A stretch of DNA of 40,257 nt from Anaerolineae bacterium (GCA_023511475.1 JAIMBM010000001.1:1-40257); one strand, 5' to 3'; positions 8,580-17,329 are shown, counted from the first letter of the stretch. Numbers and translations are program-made. The notes: a model not told the origin generated them from the sequence alone.

Positions 8580-9896
8580 GTGGGAGACGCGACGGAGGAA
8601 ATGCTCAGCGAGCGGGAGTTGGAGATCCTCCGGCTTGTTGCGACAGGAGTGACCAACAACGAGATCGCTCTGCGCCTGATGATCAGCCCCCATACGGTCA
8701 AGGTTCACCTCCGCAACATCTTTGCCAAGATCGGCGTCCAGTCGCGCACGGAGGCGACCGTTGTCGCCATCCAGAGGGGTTGGGTGGAGGTGCCCGGCGC
8801 CGCGCCGGCAGGGGCTCTCGATCGGACTGGACGACGTCCGCCCCTCTCATGGGGGCGCCGCGGGTTTCTGGTGGCAGCGTTGGGCGGTGCGCTATCGCTG
8901 GCCTTCTGGTCTGCGCCCGCATCGCGCCTTTCCTCGCAAGAGGACGCCCTGAGCGACCGGGCGCCCGCGGGTGTGCCAGCCGACCCGGGCACTGTGCAGC
9001 GCTGGTCCGCCCGGGCTCCTCTGCCGGAGGCACGGGGCCGGTTCGGCTGTGCAGCCTTGGGTCAACGCATCTATGTGATCGCCGGCGAGACGCGCGCGGG
9101 CACGACCGACTCTGTTGACATCTATGAGCCTTCGGAGGATACCTGGCACGTCGGTGCGCGCAAGCCGACGGCGGTGGCCAATGTCGCCGCGGCGGTGATT
9201 GGCGATGAGGTTTATGTGCCCGGGGGCTATGACCGCGACGGCCGGGTGGTGGCCGGGTTGGAGGTCTACGCCCCGGAGAGCGACTCGTGGCGAACCGCGT
9301 GCCCCTTGCCGGCTCCTCGCTGTGGCTACGCGCTGGCGGCGACCGGAGGGCGTCTCTACCTCTTTGGGGGGTGGGACGGGAGCAGGTATGTTGCCGATGT
9401 GCTGATCTACGACCCTGAGGAGGATGCCTGGAGCGATGGTACGCCGCTGGGGAGGGCGCGGGGCTTTGCAGCAGCGGCGAGCTACGATGGGCGTATCTAT
9501 GTGGTGGGCGGATACGACGGAGTCAGCGAACTCGCGACGTGTGAGGTCTACGATCCCGGGCTTGAGGGGAGCGGCGAGTCGCCCTGGCGGACGGTGGCAG
9601 CGATGTCTCAGGCGAGGGGCGGGCTTGGCCTTGTCGTGGCAGGGACGCGCCTTTATGCCGTTGGCGGTGGCTGGAACGGCAACCTGGCTTACAACGAGAG
9701 CTATGACGTGGCGGGGGACCTCTGGCGGCCCTTCCCGAGCCCCGTCCTCGGGCGGTGGCGGACTCTGGGCGTGGCGGCAGTAGAGAACTCGCTGGGCACG
9801 ACGGTCTATGCCCTCGGCGGCTGGAGCGGTGACCTGCTGGCCATCAACCAGGCGTATCGGGCGGTGCTCCGTATCTTCCTGCCGAGCCTTGGCTGA
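8580..9896 (+). CDS. LuxR-type HTH - membrane segment - Kelch propeller protein
   Basis: Residues 8-70 form a GerE/LuxR helix-turn-helix (LSERELEILRLVATG, then ISPHTVKVHLRNIFAKIGV). A linker leads to one hydrophobic helix (about 93-111) beginning WGRRGFLVAALGG, with a twin arginine before it. The rest holds about six Kelch blades (148-438) with repeated GG and YDP/YEP-type signatures. The tail RIFLPSLG resembles the end of many exported Chloroflexota proteins. The likely topology is a cytoplasmic DNA-binding head and an extracytoplasmic propeller, a one-component membrane regulator in the style of CadC or ToxR. The ligand is unknown. The GTG start is chosen for TCGGAGG five bases upstream. 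An internal GTG near 8787 could produce a separate exported Kelch form. Confidence 0.82.
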   Translation: MGDATEEMLSERELEILRLVATGVTNNEIALRLMISPHTVKVHLRNIFAKIGVQSRTEATVVAIQRGWVEVPGAAPAGALDRTGRRPPLSWGRRGFLVAALGGALSLAFWSAPASRLSSQEDALSDRAPAGVPADPGTVQRWSARAPLPEARGRFGCAALGQRIYVIAGETRAGTTDSVDIYEPSEDTWHVGARKPTAVANVAAAVIGDEVYVPGGYDRDGRVVAGLEVYAPESDSWRTACPLPAPRCGYALAATGGRLYLFGGWDGSRYVADVLIYDPEEDAWSDGTPLGRARGFAAAASYDGRIYVVGGYDGVSELATCEVYDPGLEGSGESPWRTVAAMSQARGGLGLVVAGTRLYAVGGGWNGNLAYNESYDVAGDLWRPFPSPVLGRWRTLGVAAVENSLGTTVYALGGWSGDLLAINQAYRAVLRIFLPSLG

Positions 9897-9953
9897 GGCG
9901 GCAGCCGGGCGCCGGTCTGGGTATGAGTACCGGAGTGGAGAGGAGGGGCAGGC

Positions 9954-10640
9954 ATGGCGATGGCAGAGCGTCTGACCGATGAGCAGAAAAGGCTGGCAGC
10001 GGTGATCGACCATACCCTTCTGAAAGCCGACGCCACGCCGGAGCAGGTTCGGAGCCTCTGCTCTGAGGCGCGGATGTACGGGTTCGCTTCGGTCTGTGTC
10101 AACCCGTGCTATGTTCCGCTGGCTGCCAGGCTGCTCGAGGGGTCCGGAGTGCGCGTTAGCACGGTTGCGGGGTTCCCGCTGGGTGCCAACACGCGCCTGG
10201 TCAAGGCCTACGAGGCGCAGCGGGCGATCCTCGACGGGGCGCGCGAGATAGACATGGTGCTGAACATCGGCGCGCTCAAGGCCGGGGACCTGGATGCGGT
10301 CGAGGAGGATATCCGTGCCGTTGTGGAGGTCTGTCACGCCACAGGGGCGTTGTTGAAGGTGATTCTCGAGACCGGCTTTCTCACCGATGCGGAAAAGATC
10401 GAGGCGTGCCGGCGCGCCGTCAGCGCAGGGGCCGACTTTGTCAAGACCTCGACGGGCTTTGGACCAGGCGGCGCGACGGCTGCCGATGTGGCGCTCATGC
10501 GGGCAACAGTTGGGCCGCAGATCGGTGTGAAAGCTGCTGGGGGCATACGCACCTATGCCGCTGCCCGGGAGATGCTCGACGCGGGTGCTGACCGCCTCGG
10601 GACGAGCGCCAGTATCCAGATTCTGCAGGGGATGGTGTAG
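9954..10640 (+). CDS. deoC: Deoxyribose-phosphate aldolase
   Basis: Cleaves 2-deoxyribose 5-phosphate to acetaldehyde and glyceraldehyde 3-phosphate, feeding deoxynucleoside sugars into glycolysis. The Schiff-base lysine is K164 in FVKTSTGFGPGG. D100 in EIDMVLN and K193 in VKAAGGIR are the other catalytic residues. At 228 residues it has normal bacterial length and no truncation. A GAGGAGGGG ribosome site precedes the ATG; a second in-frame ATG two codons later is equally possible. It lies 57 bases behind the LuxR-Kelch gene with no convincing promoter between them, so read-through is possible. No other deo genes are nearby. Confidence 0.95.
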   Translation: MAMAERLTDEQKRLAAVIDHTLLKADATPEQVRSLCSEARMYGFASVCVNPCYVPLAARLLEGSGVRVSTVAGFPLGANTRLVKAYEAQRAILDGAREIDMVLNIGALKAGDLDAVEEDIRAVVEVCHATGALLKVILETGFLTDAEKIEACRRAVSAGADFVKTSTGFGPGGATAADVALMRATVGPQIGVKAAGGIRTYAAAREMLDAGADRLGTSASIQILQGMV

Positions 10641-10641
10641 C

Positions 10642-10658
10642 GCGGGGAGAGGCCCCGC
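10642..10658 (+). terminator. Short GC hairpin after deoC
   Basis: GCGGGG and CCCCGC pair across a five-base loop directly after the stop codon. There is no T-run, so it is at best a weak or Rho-assisted terminator or an mRNA 3'-end stabiliser. Confidence 0.35.
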
Positions 10659-10708
10659 ACAGCTCGCCACGCGAGGCCCAACGTCGCTCAGATGGGCATA
10701 TCGATTGG

Positions 10709-10737
10709 TTGCACTCTGCCCCAGGCGCAGGTATACT
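10709..10737 (+). promoter_or_regulatory. Sigma-A-like promoter for class II aldolase
   Basis: TTGCAC (10709-10714), 17 bases, TATACT (10732-10737). It lies about 50 bases ahead of the GTG start at 10788. This placement also argues against in-frame starts upstream of the -10 box. Confidence 0.7.
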
Positions 10738-10787
10738 GGGGTCGCGGGCGTGCGCGGCGGCGCCGGATCCGATTGGGGAGGACACGG

Positions 10788-11498
10788 GTGACGCAGCCAG
10801 GGTCCTGCGAGCTGTGGCCGACGGAGGCGCAGGCGCGTGCGGAGATCGTGCGCGTGTGCAGATTGCTGTGGGAGCGGGGGTATGTGGCCGCTACCGACGG
10901 GAATGTGTCGGTGCGGCTGGGACCCGACCGGCTCGTCGCGACGCCCTCGGGGCTGAGCAAGGGCTTCCTGCGGGAGGATCAACTCGTCCTCACGGACCTC
11001 AGTGGAGTGTTAGCCTCACGGGGGCCGTCGGCAGTTGGATTGTGGCCCTCGTCGGAGCTGCGGATGCACTGCGCGGTGTATCGTGAGCGCCCGGACGTCC
11101 TGGCGGTGGTGCACGCACATCCGCCGGTGGCGACTGCCTGTACGGTGGCGGGAGTGTCGCTGATGCAGCCCATCCTGCCGGAGGTGCTGGTAACCCTCGG
11201 CGGGGTTCCGACGGCGCACTACGCGAGGCCGTCGAGTGCGGAAGGCGCGGTCGTGGTCAGGGAGTTGATCCGCGGCCACGACGCCCTGCTGCTCGACCAT
11301 CATGGCACTCTGACCGTCGGGCGGAGTGCGTTCGAGGCGTACCTCAAGCTCGAGAAAGTGGAGCACGCCGCTCTGGTGCTGCTTGGGGCGCGGCAGCTCG
11401 GTGGTGTGCGCGAGCTGGCTCCAGAGGAGGCGGAGGCGCTCCTGGCATGCTACAGGCAGCGCAGGGGGACGTGGGCGGAGTACGGCGGCGAGTCCTGA
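10788..11498 (+). CDS. Class II aldolase/adducin family protein
   Basis: A zinc-dependent sugar-phosphate aldolase or epimerase of the FucA/AraD family. Visible are GNVS near 39-42, TPSG near 52-55, the catalytic acid in PSSE (E90) and the zinc ligands H109 and H111 in HAHPP plus H171/H172 in DHHGTL. Substrates in this family include fuculose 1-phosphate, ribulose 5-phosphate and 3-oxo-tetronate phosphates; the sequence alone does not choose. GTG at 10788 is selected for GGGGAGGA five bases upstream and for its position after the promoter. A DUF1537 four-carbon acid sugar kinase lies 4 kb away on the other strand. In other genomes such a kinase pairs with this aldolase type (OtnK/OtnC), so a shared pathway is possible but not shown. 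Confidence 0.85.
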   Translation: MTQPGSCELWPTEAQARAEIVRVCRLLWERGYVAATDGNVSVRLGPDRLVATPSGLSKGFLREDQLVLTDLSGVLASRGPSAVGLWPSSELRMHCAVYRERPDVLAVVHAHPPVATACTVAGVSLMQPILPEVLVTLGGVPTAHYARPSSAEGAVVVRELIRGHDALLLDHHGTLTVGRSAFEAYLKLEKVEHAALVLLGARQLGGVRELAPEEAEALLACYRQRRGTWAEYGGES

Positions 11499-11529
11499 GC
11501 CGTTGGGCCGCAGGGGCCTGGGCGTGTCG

Positions 11530-11556
11530 AGCCAGCCGCGCGGCTGGCTTTGTTGT
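11530..11556 (+). terminator. Palindromic terminator after the aldolase gene
   Basis: A perfect 20-base palindrome (11530-11549, AGCCAGCCGC and its complement) followed by TTGTTGT. It ends the aldolase transcript, though recO starts only 18 bases later and may be reached by partial read-through. No separate recO promoter is seen. Confidence 0.55.
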
Positions 11557-11567
11557 TGAGGAAGGCC

Positions 11568-12341
11568 ATGCCGGATAGAGAACGGCTGTATCGAACTGAG
11601 GGGATCGTCCTCAAGCGCAGCGACTTTGGGGAGGCGGACCGGCTTCTGGTCCTTATCACGCCCGAGTTCGGCAAGCTTCGCGTGCTTGCCAAGGGAGTGC
11701 GCAAGCTCCCGAGCCGCAAGGCAGGCCATGTTGAGCCCTTCATGCGCACCCAATTCCTGCTCGCCCGAGGCCGCGACCTGGACATTGTCACACAGGCGGA
11801 GGCGATTGAGGTCTACCCGGGTCTGCGGAGCGACCTGGGTCGCATGGGGTACGCCTTCTACATGGCTGAGCTTGTGGATGCCCTGGCCGAAGAAGGGGGC
11901 GAGAGTCAGGCTCTGTACGCGCTTGTGGCTGAGACGCTCCGACGCCTCTCGTCGGATGACCAGCCGGTGCTGCTCATGCGCTTCTTTGAGTTGCATCTGC
12001 TGGACTGCGCAGGCTACCGGCCGGAACTGCAGCGGTGTGTGACGTGCGGGGCGAAGCACGAGCCGACAGCCGTGTACTTTAGCCCCTCTGAGGGAGGCGT
12101 CCGTTGCCCGCGGTGTGGTGAGGGCGCCCCGGGGCTTCTGAGGCTATCTCTCAACGCCTTCAAGGTGCTGCGCTACCTGCAGGGGAGCGACCCGGGTGCG
12201 ATCTCGCGCCTGCGGCTGCGACCGGAGACGGACCGCGAGCTGCAGATGGCGCTTCAGCGCTACCTGGTGTGGATCATCGAGCGCAACCTCAAGACCCTGG
12301 GCTTTCTCGGCCGCGTGTGCGGTGGCACTGCGAGCACTTGA
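11568..12341 (+). CDS. recO: DNA repair protein RecO
   Basis: Mediator of the RecFOR pathway that anneals strands and loads RecA onto SSB-coated DNA. The N-terminal OB-fold begins YRTEGIVLKRSDFGEADRL. A zinc site is formed by C157, C160, C180 and C183 (two CxxC pairs), followed by a helical C-terminal part. Its 257 residues are typical. In-frame TTG codons lie upstream from 11550, but ATG at 11568 has AGGAAGG before it and starts the conserved domain directly. Nearby glyQS often follows recO in bacterial genomes, as here. Confidence 0.92.
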   Translation: MPDRERLYRTEGIVLKRSDFGEADRLLVLITPEFGKLRVLAKGVRKLPSRKAGHVEPFMRTQFLLARGRDLDIVTQAEAIEVYPGLRSDLGRMGYAFYMAELVDALAEEGGESQALYALVAETLRRLSSDDQPVLLMRFFELHLLDCAGYRPELQRCVTCGAKHEPTAVYFSPSEGGVRCPRCGEGAPGLLRLSLNAFKVLRYLQGSDPGAISRLRLRPETDRELQMALQRYLVWIIERNLKTLGFLGRVCGGTAST

Positions 12342-12366
12342 CTGAGCCCGGGGACGGTAGTAGATT
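12338..12366 (+). promoter_or_regulatory. Sigma-A-like promoter for glyQS
   Basis: TTGACT (12338-12343), 17 bases, TAGATT (12361-12366). The -35 box overlaps the recO stop codon. The leader to the ATG at 12429 would be about 55 bases; no T-box is recognisable in it. Confidence 0.7.
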
Positions 12367-12428
12367 GTCGTGCATTCTTGCGGCCGGACCAGGCCGGCTG
12401 AACCGGTCGCGGAGGGAGTGACCGTCCG

Positions 12429-15413
12429 ATGAACTTTCAAGAAGCTATCATGCGCCTGCAGCAATACTGGGCGGAGCAGGGCTGCATCATCTGGCAGCCG
12501 CACAACGTCAAAGTCGGCGCGGGAACGATGAATCCGGGCACATTCCTGCGTGTGCTGGGACCCGAGCCGTGGCGGGTTGCCTACGTCGAGCCTTCTGTGC
12601 GGCCGGCGGACGGGCGGTACGGTGAGAACCCGAACCGCTGGGGGCAGTACTACCAGTTCCAGGTGATTCTGAAGCCCGACCCGGGCAATCCGCTGGAGCT
12701 GTATCTGGATAGCCTTCGTGCCCTGGGAATAGACCCGGCCCGCCACGACATCCGGTTTGTCGAGGACAACTGGCAGCAGCCGGCCCTCGGCGCCTGGGGC
12801 CTGGGGTGGGAAGTCTGGCTCAACGGGCAGGAGATCACGCAGTACACCTACTTCCAGCAGGCCGGTGGCGTTGACCTTTCCCCTGTCTCGGTGGAGATCA
12901 CCTACGGGCTTGAGCGCATCGTCATGGCGCTGCAGGATGTGCCGGTCTTTCAGGATATCCAGTGGCTCGATGGGGTCACCTATGGCGATGTGCTCTTCCG
13001 TGGCGAGGTGGAGCAATGTCGATACAACTTTGAAGCGGCCAGCATCGCGCGGCTGCGGGAGATGTATGACCTCTTCGAGGCCGAGGCGCGGAACGCACTG
13101 GACTCGGGCCTGGTTCTCCCCGCCTATGACTATGTGCTCCTCTGCTCGCACGTGTTCAACGTGCTGGATGCGCGCGGCGCCGTTGGCGTGACCGAGCGCG
13201 CAAGCTTTTTCGCGCGCATGCGCGACCTGGCTCAGGAGGTGGCGCAGACGTTCCTGGCGCAGCGGGCCGAAATGGGCTATCCGCTGGCGGCGCGCGGTTT
13301 CGGGGGAGCGCGGCTGCAACCGGTGCAGGAGGCAGTGGGGGCCCAGGCTCCGAAGGAGCCTCGCACCTTCCTGCTGGAGGTCGGCACGGAAGAGTTGCCG
13401 GCAGGGGACCTTGCGTTGGCGATTGACCAGCTCAGGAAGATGGTCCCGGAGGTCCTCAGAGACACGCGCCTGGAGCATGGAGAGGTGCGAGTCATGGGCA
13501 CGCCGCGCCGCCTGGTGGTCAGCGTGTCGGACGTTGCTCCGTTGCAGCCGGATAGCGAGCGGGTCATCAAGGGGCCTCCCGCGAGGGTCGCCTTCGATGA
13601 GCAGGGGCGGCCTACGCAGGCCGCGCTGGGCTTTGCGCGCAACAATGGGGTCCCGGTTGAGGCACTGCAGGTGCGCCGCTTCGAGGGGCGGGAGTACGTG
13701 GTTGCAGTGCACACCGAGCACGGACTGCCGGCGACGGAGGTCCTCGGGCCGGCGGTCGCGCAGTTGCTCGGCCAGCTGCGTTTTCCGCTGACGATGCGCT
13801 GGAACGGGACGGGTGTTGCCTTCTCCCGGCCGATCCGCTGGTTGGTGGCGATGCTCGGGGAGGCGACCGTGCCGTGCACCTTTGCCGGTGTGACCTCGGG
13901 CAGGGTGTCCCGGGGCATCCGAGCGGCGGGGTCGCCGGAGGTAGCGATACCCTCGGCAGAGGCCTACGAGGGGATCATGCGCGAACAGGGCATCATGCTG
14001 AGCTCCGAGGAGCGGCAGGCGGCCATCCTCGAGCAGGGGCGGCAGCTGGCTGGGGAGGTCGGCGGCCAGATGGTGGAGGACGCCGACCTGCTCGCCGAGG
14101 TGGCCAACATGGTCGAGTGGCCCACAGTGTTGCGAGGCAGCTTTGCCGAGGAGTACCTGCATCTTCCGGAGCCGGTGCTCATCTCAGTGATGAAGGAGCA
14201 TCAGCGATACTTTCCGGTCGCGGATGGTGGGCACCTGCTGCCCGCCTTTCTGGCGGTCGCCAACGGCGCCGAGCTGGACTGGGCCGCTGTGCGACACGGC
14301 AACGAGGATGTACTGCGCGCCAGGTACGCGGATGCGGCTTACTTCTACCGGTCCGACCGTTCGCAGTCTCTGGCCGACTTTGTCCCGCGTCTCGAGACGC
14401 TTACCTTCCAGACGGACCTCGGGTCCATGCTCGACAAGACTCACCGTCTGGAGCGGCTCGTGCCCGTCCTTGCGCGGCTTGTGGGTCTGAGCGCTGCGGA
14501 GATGGTCGCAGCGCAGAGGGCGGCTTTTCTGTGCAAGGCAGACCTCGCGAGCAAGATGGTCGTTGAGCATACCTCCCTCCAGGGGGTGATGGGCGGGCAC
14601 TATGCCCGGCACTCGGGGGAGCTGGAGCCCGTGGCCCGGGCCATCGAGGAGCACTACCTGCCTCGGGGGCTTGGCGACCGGCTGCCCGGGAGCGGTCCGG
14701 GGATGGTCCTCGCCCTGGCGGACAGGTTCGACAGCCTTGTGGGGCTCTTTGCCGTGGGGTTGGCGCCTACCGGATCGTCGGATCCCTACGCGCTCCGGCG
14801 GGCTGCGCTGGGCATTGTGCAGATTCTGCTGGGTCGAGAGGTGTCGCTCTCTCTGTGTGGGGCCGTGGATGCTGCAGCGAGCGTACAACCGGTGACTGTG
14901 GGGCCAGAGGTGCGCGGGGAGGTCTTGTCCTTCTTGCAGCAGCGGCTGCGGGGCTTCCTGCTGGATGAAGGGCTGCGCTACGACGTTGTCGACGCCGTCC
15001 TGGCCGAGCAAGGGGATGACCCCCTCAGGGCGGTGCGCTCGGCCAGAGCCCTGCAGGAGGCGGTACGGGAGGAAGATTGGGGCCGCATTCTGGTGGCCTA
15101 TGCACGTGCTGTGCGGATCACGCGTGACCTCGAGACCCGGTATGAGATGCAGCCACGGCGCTTCACCGAGCCGGAGGAGAGGGCACTGTATGAGGCCTAC
15201 CGGAAGGCTGCAGAGATGGTCTCGGCGCGGCCAGAGGTCGCGGTGCTCGTCCGCGCCCTGCGGGAGCTGGTCGATCCCATAACGCGGTTCTTTGACAGGA
15301 TTCTGGTGATGACCGAGGACCCGGACGTGCGCGCGAATCGCTTGGCCCTGCTGCAGGGTATCTCGGCGCTGCCAAAGGGAATAGCCGACCTCAGCCGCCT
15401 TGAGGGGTTCTAG
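12429..15413 (+). CDS. glyQS: Glycyl-tRNA synthetase, fused alpha and beta chains
   Basis: A single chain of 994 residues joins the two subunits of bacterial-type glycyl-tRNA synthetase. Residues 1 to about 285 are the alpha chain with the catalytic class II core (GTMNPGTFLRVLGPEPW, and YGLERIVMALQ near 160). A linker of about 25 residues leads to the beta chain from about 311 (FLLEVGTEELPAGDL). The beta part has the HD-like core and a C-terminal anticodon-binding region. Most bacteria keep glyQ and glyS separate; fusions are known in Chlamydia, plants and some deep lineages. The subunits are complete and the linker has no stop or frameshift. AGGGAG precedes the ATG. Confidence 0.95.
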   Translation: MNFQEAIMRLQQYWAEQGCIIWQPHNVKVGAGTMNPGTFLRVLGPEPWRVAYVEPSVRPADGRYGENPNRWGQYYQFQVILKPDPGNPLELYLDSLRALGIDPARHDIRFVEDNWQQPALGAWGLGWEVWLNGQEITQYTYFQQAGGVDLSPVSVEITYGLERIVMALQDVPVFQDIQWLDGVTYGDVLFRGEVEQCRYNFEAASIARLREMYDLFEAEARNALDSGLVLPAYDYVLLCSHVFNVLDARGAVGVTERASFFARMRDLAQEVAQTFLAQRAEMGYPLAARGFGGARLQPVQEAVGAQAPKEPRTFLLEVGTEELPAGDLALAIDQLRKMVPEVLRDTRLEHGEVRVMGTPRRLVVSVSDVAPLQPDSERVIKGPPARVAFDEQGRPTQAALGFARNNGVPVEALQVRRFEGREYVVAVHTEHGLPATEVLGPAVAQLLGQLRFPLTMRWNGTGVAFSRPIRWLVAMLGEATVPCTFAGVTSGRVSRGIRAAGSPEVAIPSAEAYEGIMREQGIMLSSEERQAAILEQGRQLAGEVGGQMVEDADLLAEVANMVEWPTVLRGSFAEEYLHLPEPVLISVMKEHQRYFPVADGGHLLPAFLAVANGAELDWAAVRHGNEDVLRARYADAAYFYRSDRSQSLADFVPRLETLTFQTDLGSMLDKTHRLERLVPVLARLVGLSAAEMVAAQRAAFLCKADLASKMVVEHTSLQGVMGGHYARHSGELEPVARAIEEHYLPRGLGDRLPGSGPGMVLALADRFDSLVGLFAVGLAPTGSSDPYALRRAALGIVQILLGREVSLSLCGAVDAAASVQPVTVGPEVRGEVLSFLQQRLRGFLLDEGLRYDVVDAVLAEQGDDPLRAVRSARALQEAVREEDWGRILVAYARAVRITRDLETRYEMQPRRFTEPEERALYEAYRKAAEMVSARPEVAVLVRALRELVDPITRFFDRILVMTEDPDVRANRLALLQGISALPKGIADLSRLEGF

Positions 15414-15415
15414 CG

Positions 15416-15727
15416 ATGCTGGGAGAGGAAGCGCTCGTCGGGATGATTCTCAATGAGGAGGGCGGGCATGCCATTGCGCGCGTGGGCTACAGGCTCCGGC
15501 GGGATGTGGCCATCGACGGCTTTGAGATAGTCACCGGCGAGTTCTCTCTGCAGGAGGAGCTCTGCCCGCTGCACACGGGGCTGGCAAGGCTCGTCCCGGA
15601 GAAAGGCGAGCCGTCGCTGGTCAGGATTGTGCGCGTGTCGCGGCCGGCAGGCGATGGCGAGTTCGAGGTCATCGGGCCGCTGGATCGGGACGGTTCAGGG
15701 CGCGAGAGGCCCGGCGCACCATCGTGA
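15416..15727 (+). CDS. Small protein of unknown function behind glyQS
   Basis: I do not recognise this 103-residue protein. It begins two bases after the glyQS stop and has GAGGGG upstream within the end of that gene, so it should be translated by coupling. It is acidic and soluble with alternating short strands (ARVGYRLRRDVAIDGFEIV, SLVRIVRV), no membrane segment, one cysteine and a disordered RERPGAPS end. Codon use matches its neighbours. A strong terminator follows at 15764. A real gene is likely from its frame, spacing and position before the terminator. Confidence 0.6.
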   Translation: MLGEEALVGMILNEEGGHAIARVGYRLRRDVAIDGFEIVTGEFSLQEELCPLHTGLARLVPEKGEPSLVRIVRVSRPAGDGEFEVIGPLDRDGSGRERPGAPS

Positions 15728-15763
15728 CCCGCTCTGCCCTCGCTGGCATACATGGGAGACTGG

Positions 15764-15797
15764 CACACAGGGGCACGGAACGCCGTGCCCCTGTGTG
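15764..15797. terminator. Strong hairpin between convergent genes
   Basis: Perfect 15-base inverted repeat (15764-15778 and 15783-15797) with loop AACG. It ends the glyQS transcript and, read from the other side, the DUF1537 kinase transcript. A T-run is nearly absent on both sides. Confidence 0.7.
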
Positions 15798-15817
15798 TTG
15801 CGGTCGGATGCGGGACC

Positions 15818-17263
15818 CTATCTGCGGCACAGGTCGACGATTAGCCGCAGCGTCTCGGGACCGCCGACGTTGCCCGGGAACACGATGTATGGCACACCCG
15901 GAAGGCTGCTCTCATCACCCAGCCTCCATACAGGGACTCCGGGCTGGACCTGCCCGAGCACGAGGGCACGGCGCACGCCGAGCGCTCGGGTTGCGAGGTC
16001 GCTCGAGGTAATGCCCCCTTTGGCTACGACGAACGCGGGCCGTGCGTGGTCGAGCACACGGCGGGTGACCTCGCACAGAGCCGCAGAGACGGCGCGGGCG
16101 ATGGCGAGGGAGTCCTCGGGGTCTGCGCCTGCGATGACTCTGCGGCTCGTGGCGATGACCACGTCGTGGCCCGCACGCAGACCTGCTGCCGCGGCCTTCG
16201 CCAGATTCGTGAGGGCCTCCGCCCGCTGCGCGGCGTCCAGCACCTCCGGTACGGATAGCTCGAGCACCTGTAGCTGCGGGAGCTCGAGGAGGGCGCGCAG
16301 CTGCACCGAGCTTCTCTGCACGTGAGAGCCTACGACCACGAGGCCCGGGCCGCGGTCTGCGTGAGGAAGGTAGAGTTCCTCCGCCGACAGGAGCCCTCGT
16401 TCGGGGATCAGACCTCTCACGCGCACAAACGACGCCGCCGTGCGGTATAGGAAGTGCTTTCCTGCTCGCTCGGCGTCGAGGAGGCCCGCAACAAGCACCT
16501 CCAGGTCGCGGTAAGCGGCTGCGTTGACCACTATGGGGGCGCGGTCTCGTGCTTCGAGGAGCGCTTTGGTCGCGGCGGCCGGCCCGGCGCAGCGGAGCAT
16601 CTCCAGGGTGATGCTCTGCACACGGGAAGCCGGGATGCCCCCACCGCTCTTTTCCTCAACCCAGCGGCGAAGGTTCGACTCATGGTACCGGAAGGCGGGA
16701 TCACGGGCGAACTCGGTGTCCGCGGCGGGCACAAGCTGGTCTCCCTGCGCTACCCAGTGAACGTCGCCGATGGTGTAGCGTCCGCCCTCGAGGAAAAAGG
16801 GCACGATCAGGGTGCCGTCAAAACGCATGCCGAGCCGGGATTCCAGGGCATCGGCGACGGCATCCACCTCTGCCGGAAAGTGGCCGCGCAGGGTGGAGTC
16901 GCTGCGGCTCACGACGACGAACTCCCGCCCGGCGAGGCGCGACGCGGCAGCTAGATTGCCGGCAATGTCCTGCGCGAGGGCGACCGCCTCGCCTTCGGGG
17001 AGGCTGCGTGAGTTGGTCAGCACGTAGAAGGTCGTTCCCGGCTCGCGGAGGGCCTCGGCGAGCTCGGAGACGGTCCACCCGGCGAGGATTGGGACGGCGT
17101 GCACCGTCTGGGTGCCCGTCGGGTCGTCATCCAGCACGACCACCTTCCGATCGAGGCGCGGCAACTGCCCCTTGGGATCGGGCAGAGGATTGTCCGGCCA
17201 GGGTGGTGGCAGGGAGGCAAGGAGGTCGCCCATGGGCATCGGGGTAGGTTGGGATGTGTCCAT
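15818..17263 (-). CDS. Four-carbon acid sugar kinase (DUF1537 family)
   Basis: The N-terminal substrate domain starts with VLDDDPTGTQT (D45-D47) and the C-terminal nucleotide domain contains VAKGGITSSDLATRALGV near residue 398. These are the two hallmarks of the DUF1537 kinases (OtnK, DtnK and related) that phosphorylate 3-oxo-tetronates or similar acids during sugar-acid breakdown. At 481 residues it is of family length. ATG at 17263 is chosen because it follows the promoter at 17301-17329; longer readings would run into that promoter. It is monocistronic, convergent with glyQS and divergent from the MBL lipoprotein. The usual epimerase and dehydrogenase partners are absent from the window. 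The specific substrate is unknown. Confidence 0.85.
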   Translation of the reverse strand: MDTSQPTPMPMGDLLASLPPPWPDNPLPDPKGQLPRLDRKVVVLDDDPTGTQTVHAVPILAGWTVSELAEALREPGTTFYVLTNSRSLPEGEAVALAQDIAGNLAAASRLAGREFVVVSRSDSTLRGHFPAEVDAVADALESRLGMRFDGTLIVPFFLEGGRYTIGDVHWVAQGDQLVPAADTEFARDPAFRYHESNLRRWVEEKSGGGIPASRVQSITLEMLRCAGPAAATKALLEARDRAPIVVNAAAYRDLEVLVAGLLDAERAGKHFLYRTAASFVRVRGLIPERGLLSAEELYLPHADRGPGLVVVGSHVQRSSVQLRALLELPQLQVLELSVPEVLDAAQRAEALTNLAKAAAAGLRAGHDVVIATSRRVIAGADPEDSLAIARAVSAALCEVTRRVLDHARPAFVVAKGGITSSDLATRALGVRRALVLGQVQPGVPVWRLGDESSLPGVPYIVFPGNVGGPETLRLIVDLCRR

Positions 17264-17300
17264 AGCGTCCGTCTCGTCTGTATCAAGATGGCAGGACCTG

Positions 17301-17329
17301 AGCTTACCACAGGGGCCGCAGGAGTGCAA
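17301..17329 (-). promoter_or_regulatory. Sigma-A-like promoter for the DUF1537 kinase
   Basis: On the minus strand TTGCAC (17324-17329), 17 bases, TAAGCT (17301-17306). The start of transcription is expected near 17294, about 30 bases before the ATG. Confidence 0.6.

Noticed and set aside
8892..10982. 696-residue minus-strand open frame
   Set aside because: Covers the Kelch gene, deoC and the aldolase start on the opposite strand; no recognisable motifs.
12144..14162. 672-residue minus-strand open frame
   Set aside because: Antisense to glyQS and the end of recO; composition is shadow-like and glyQS is unmistakable.
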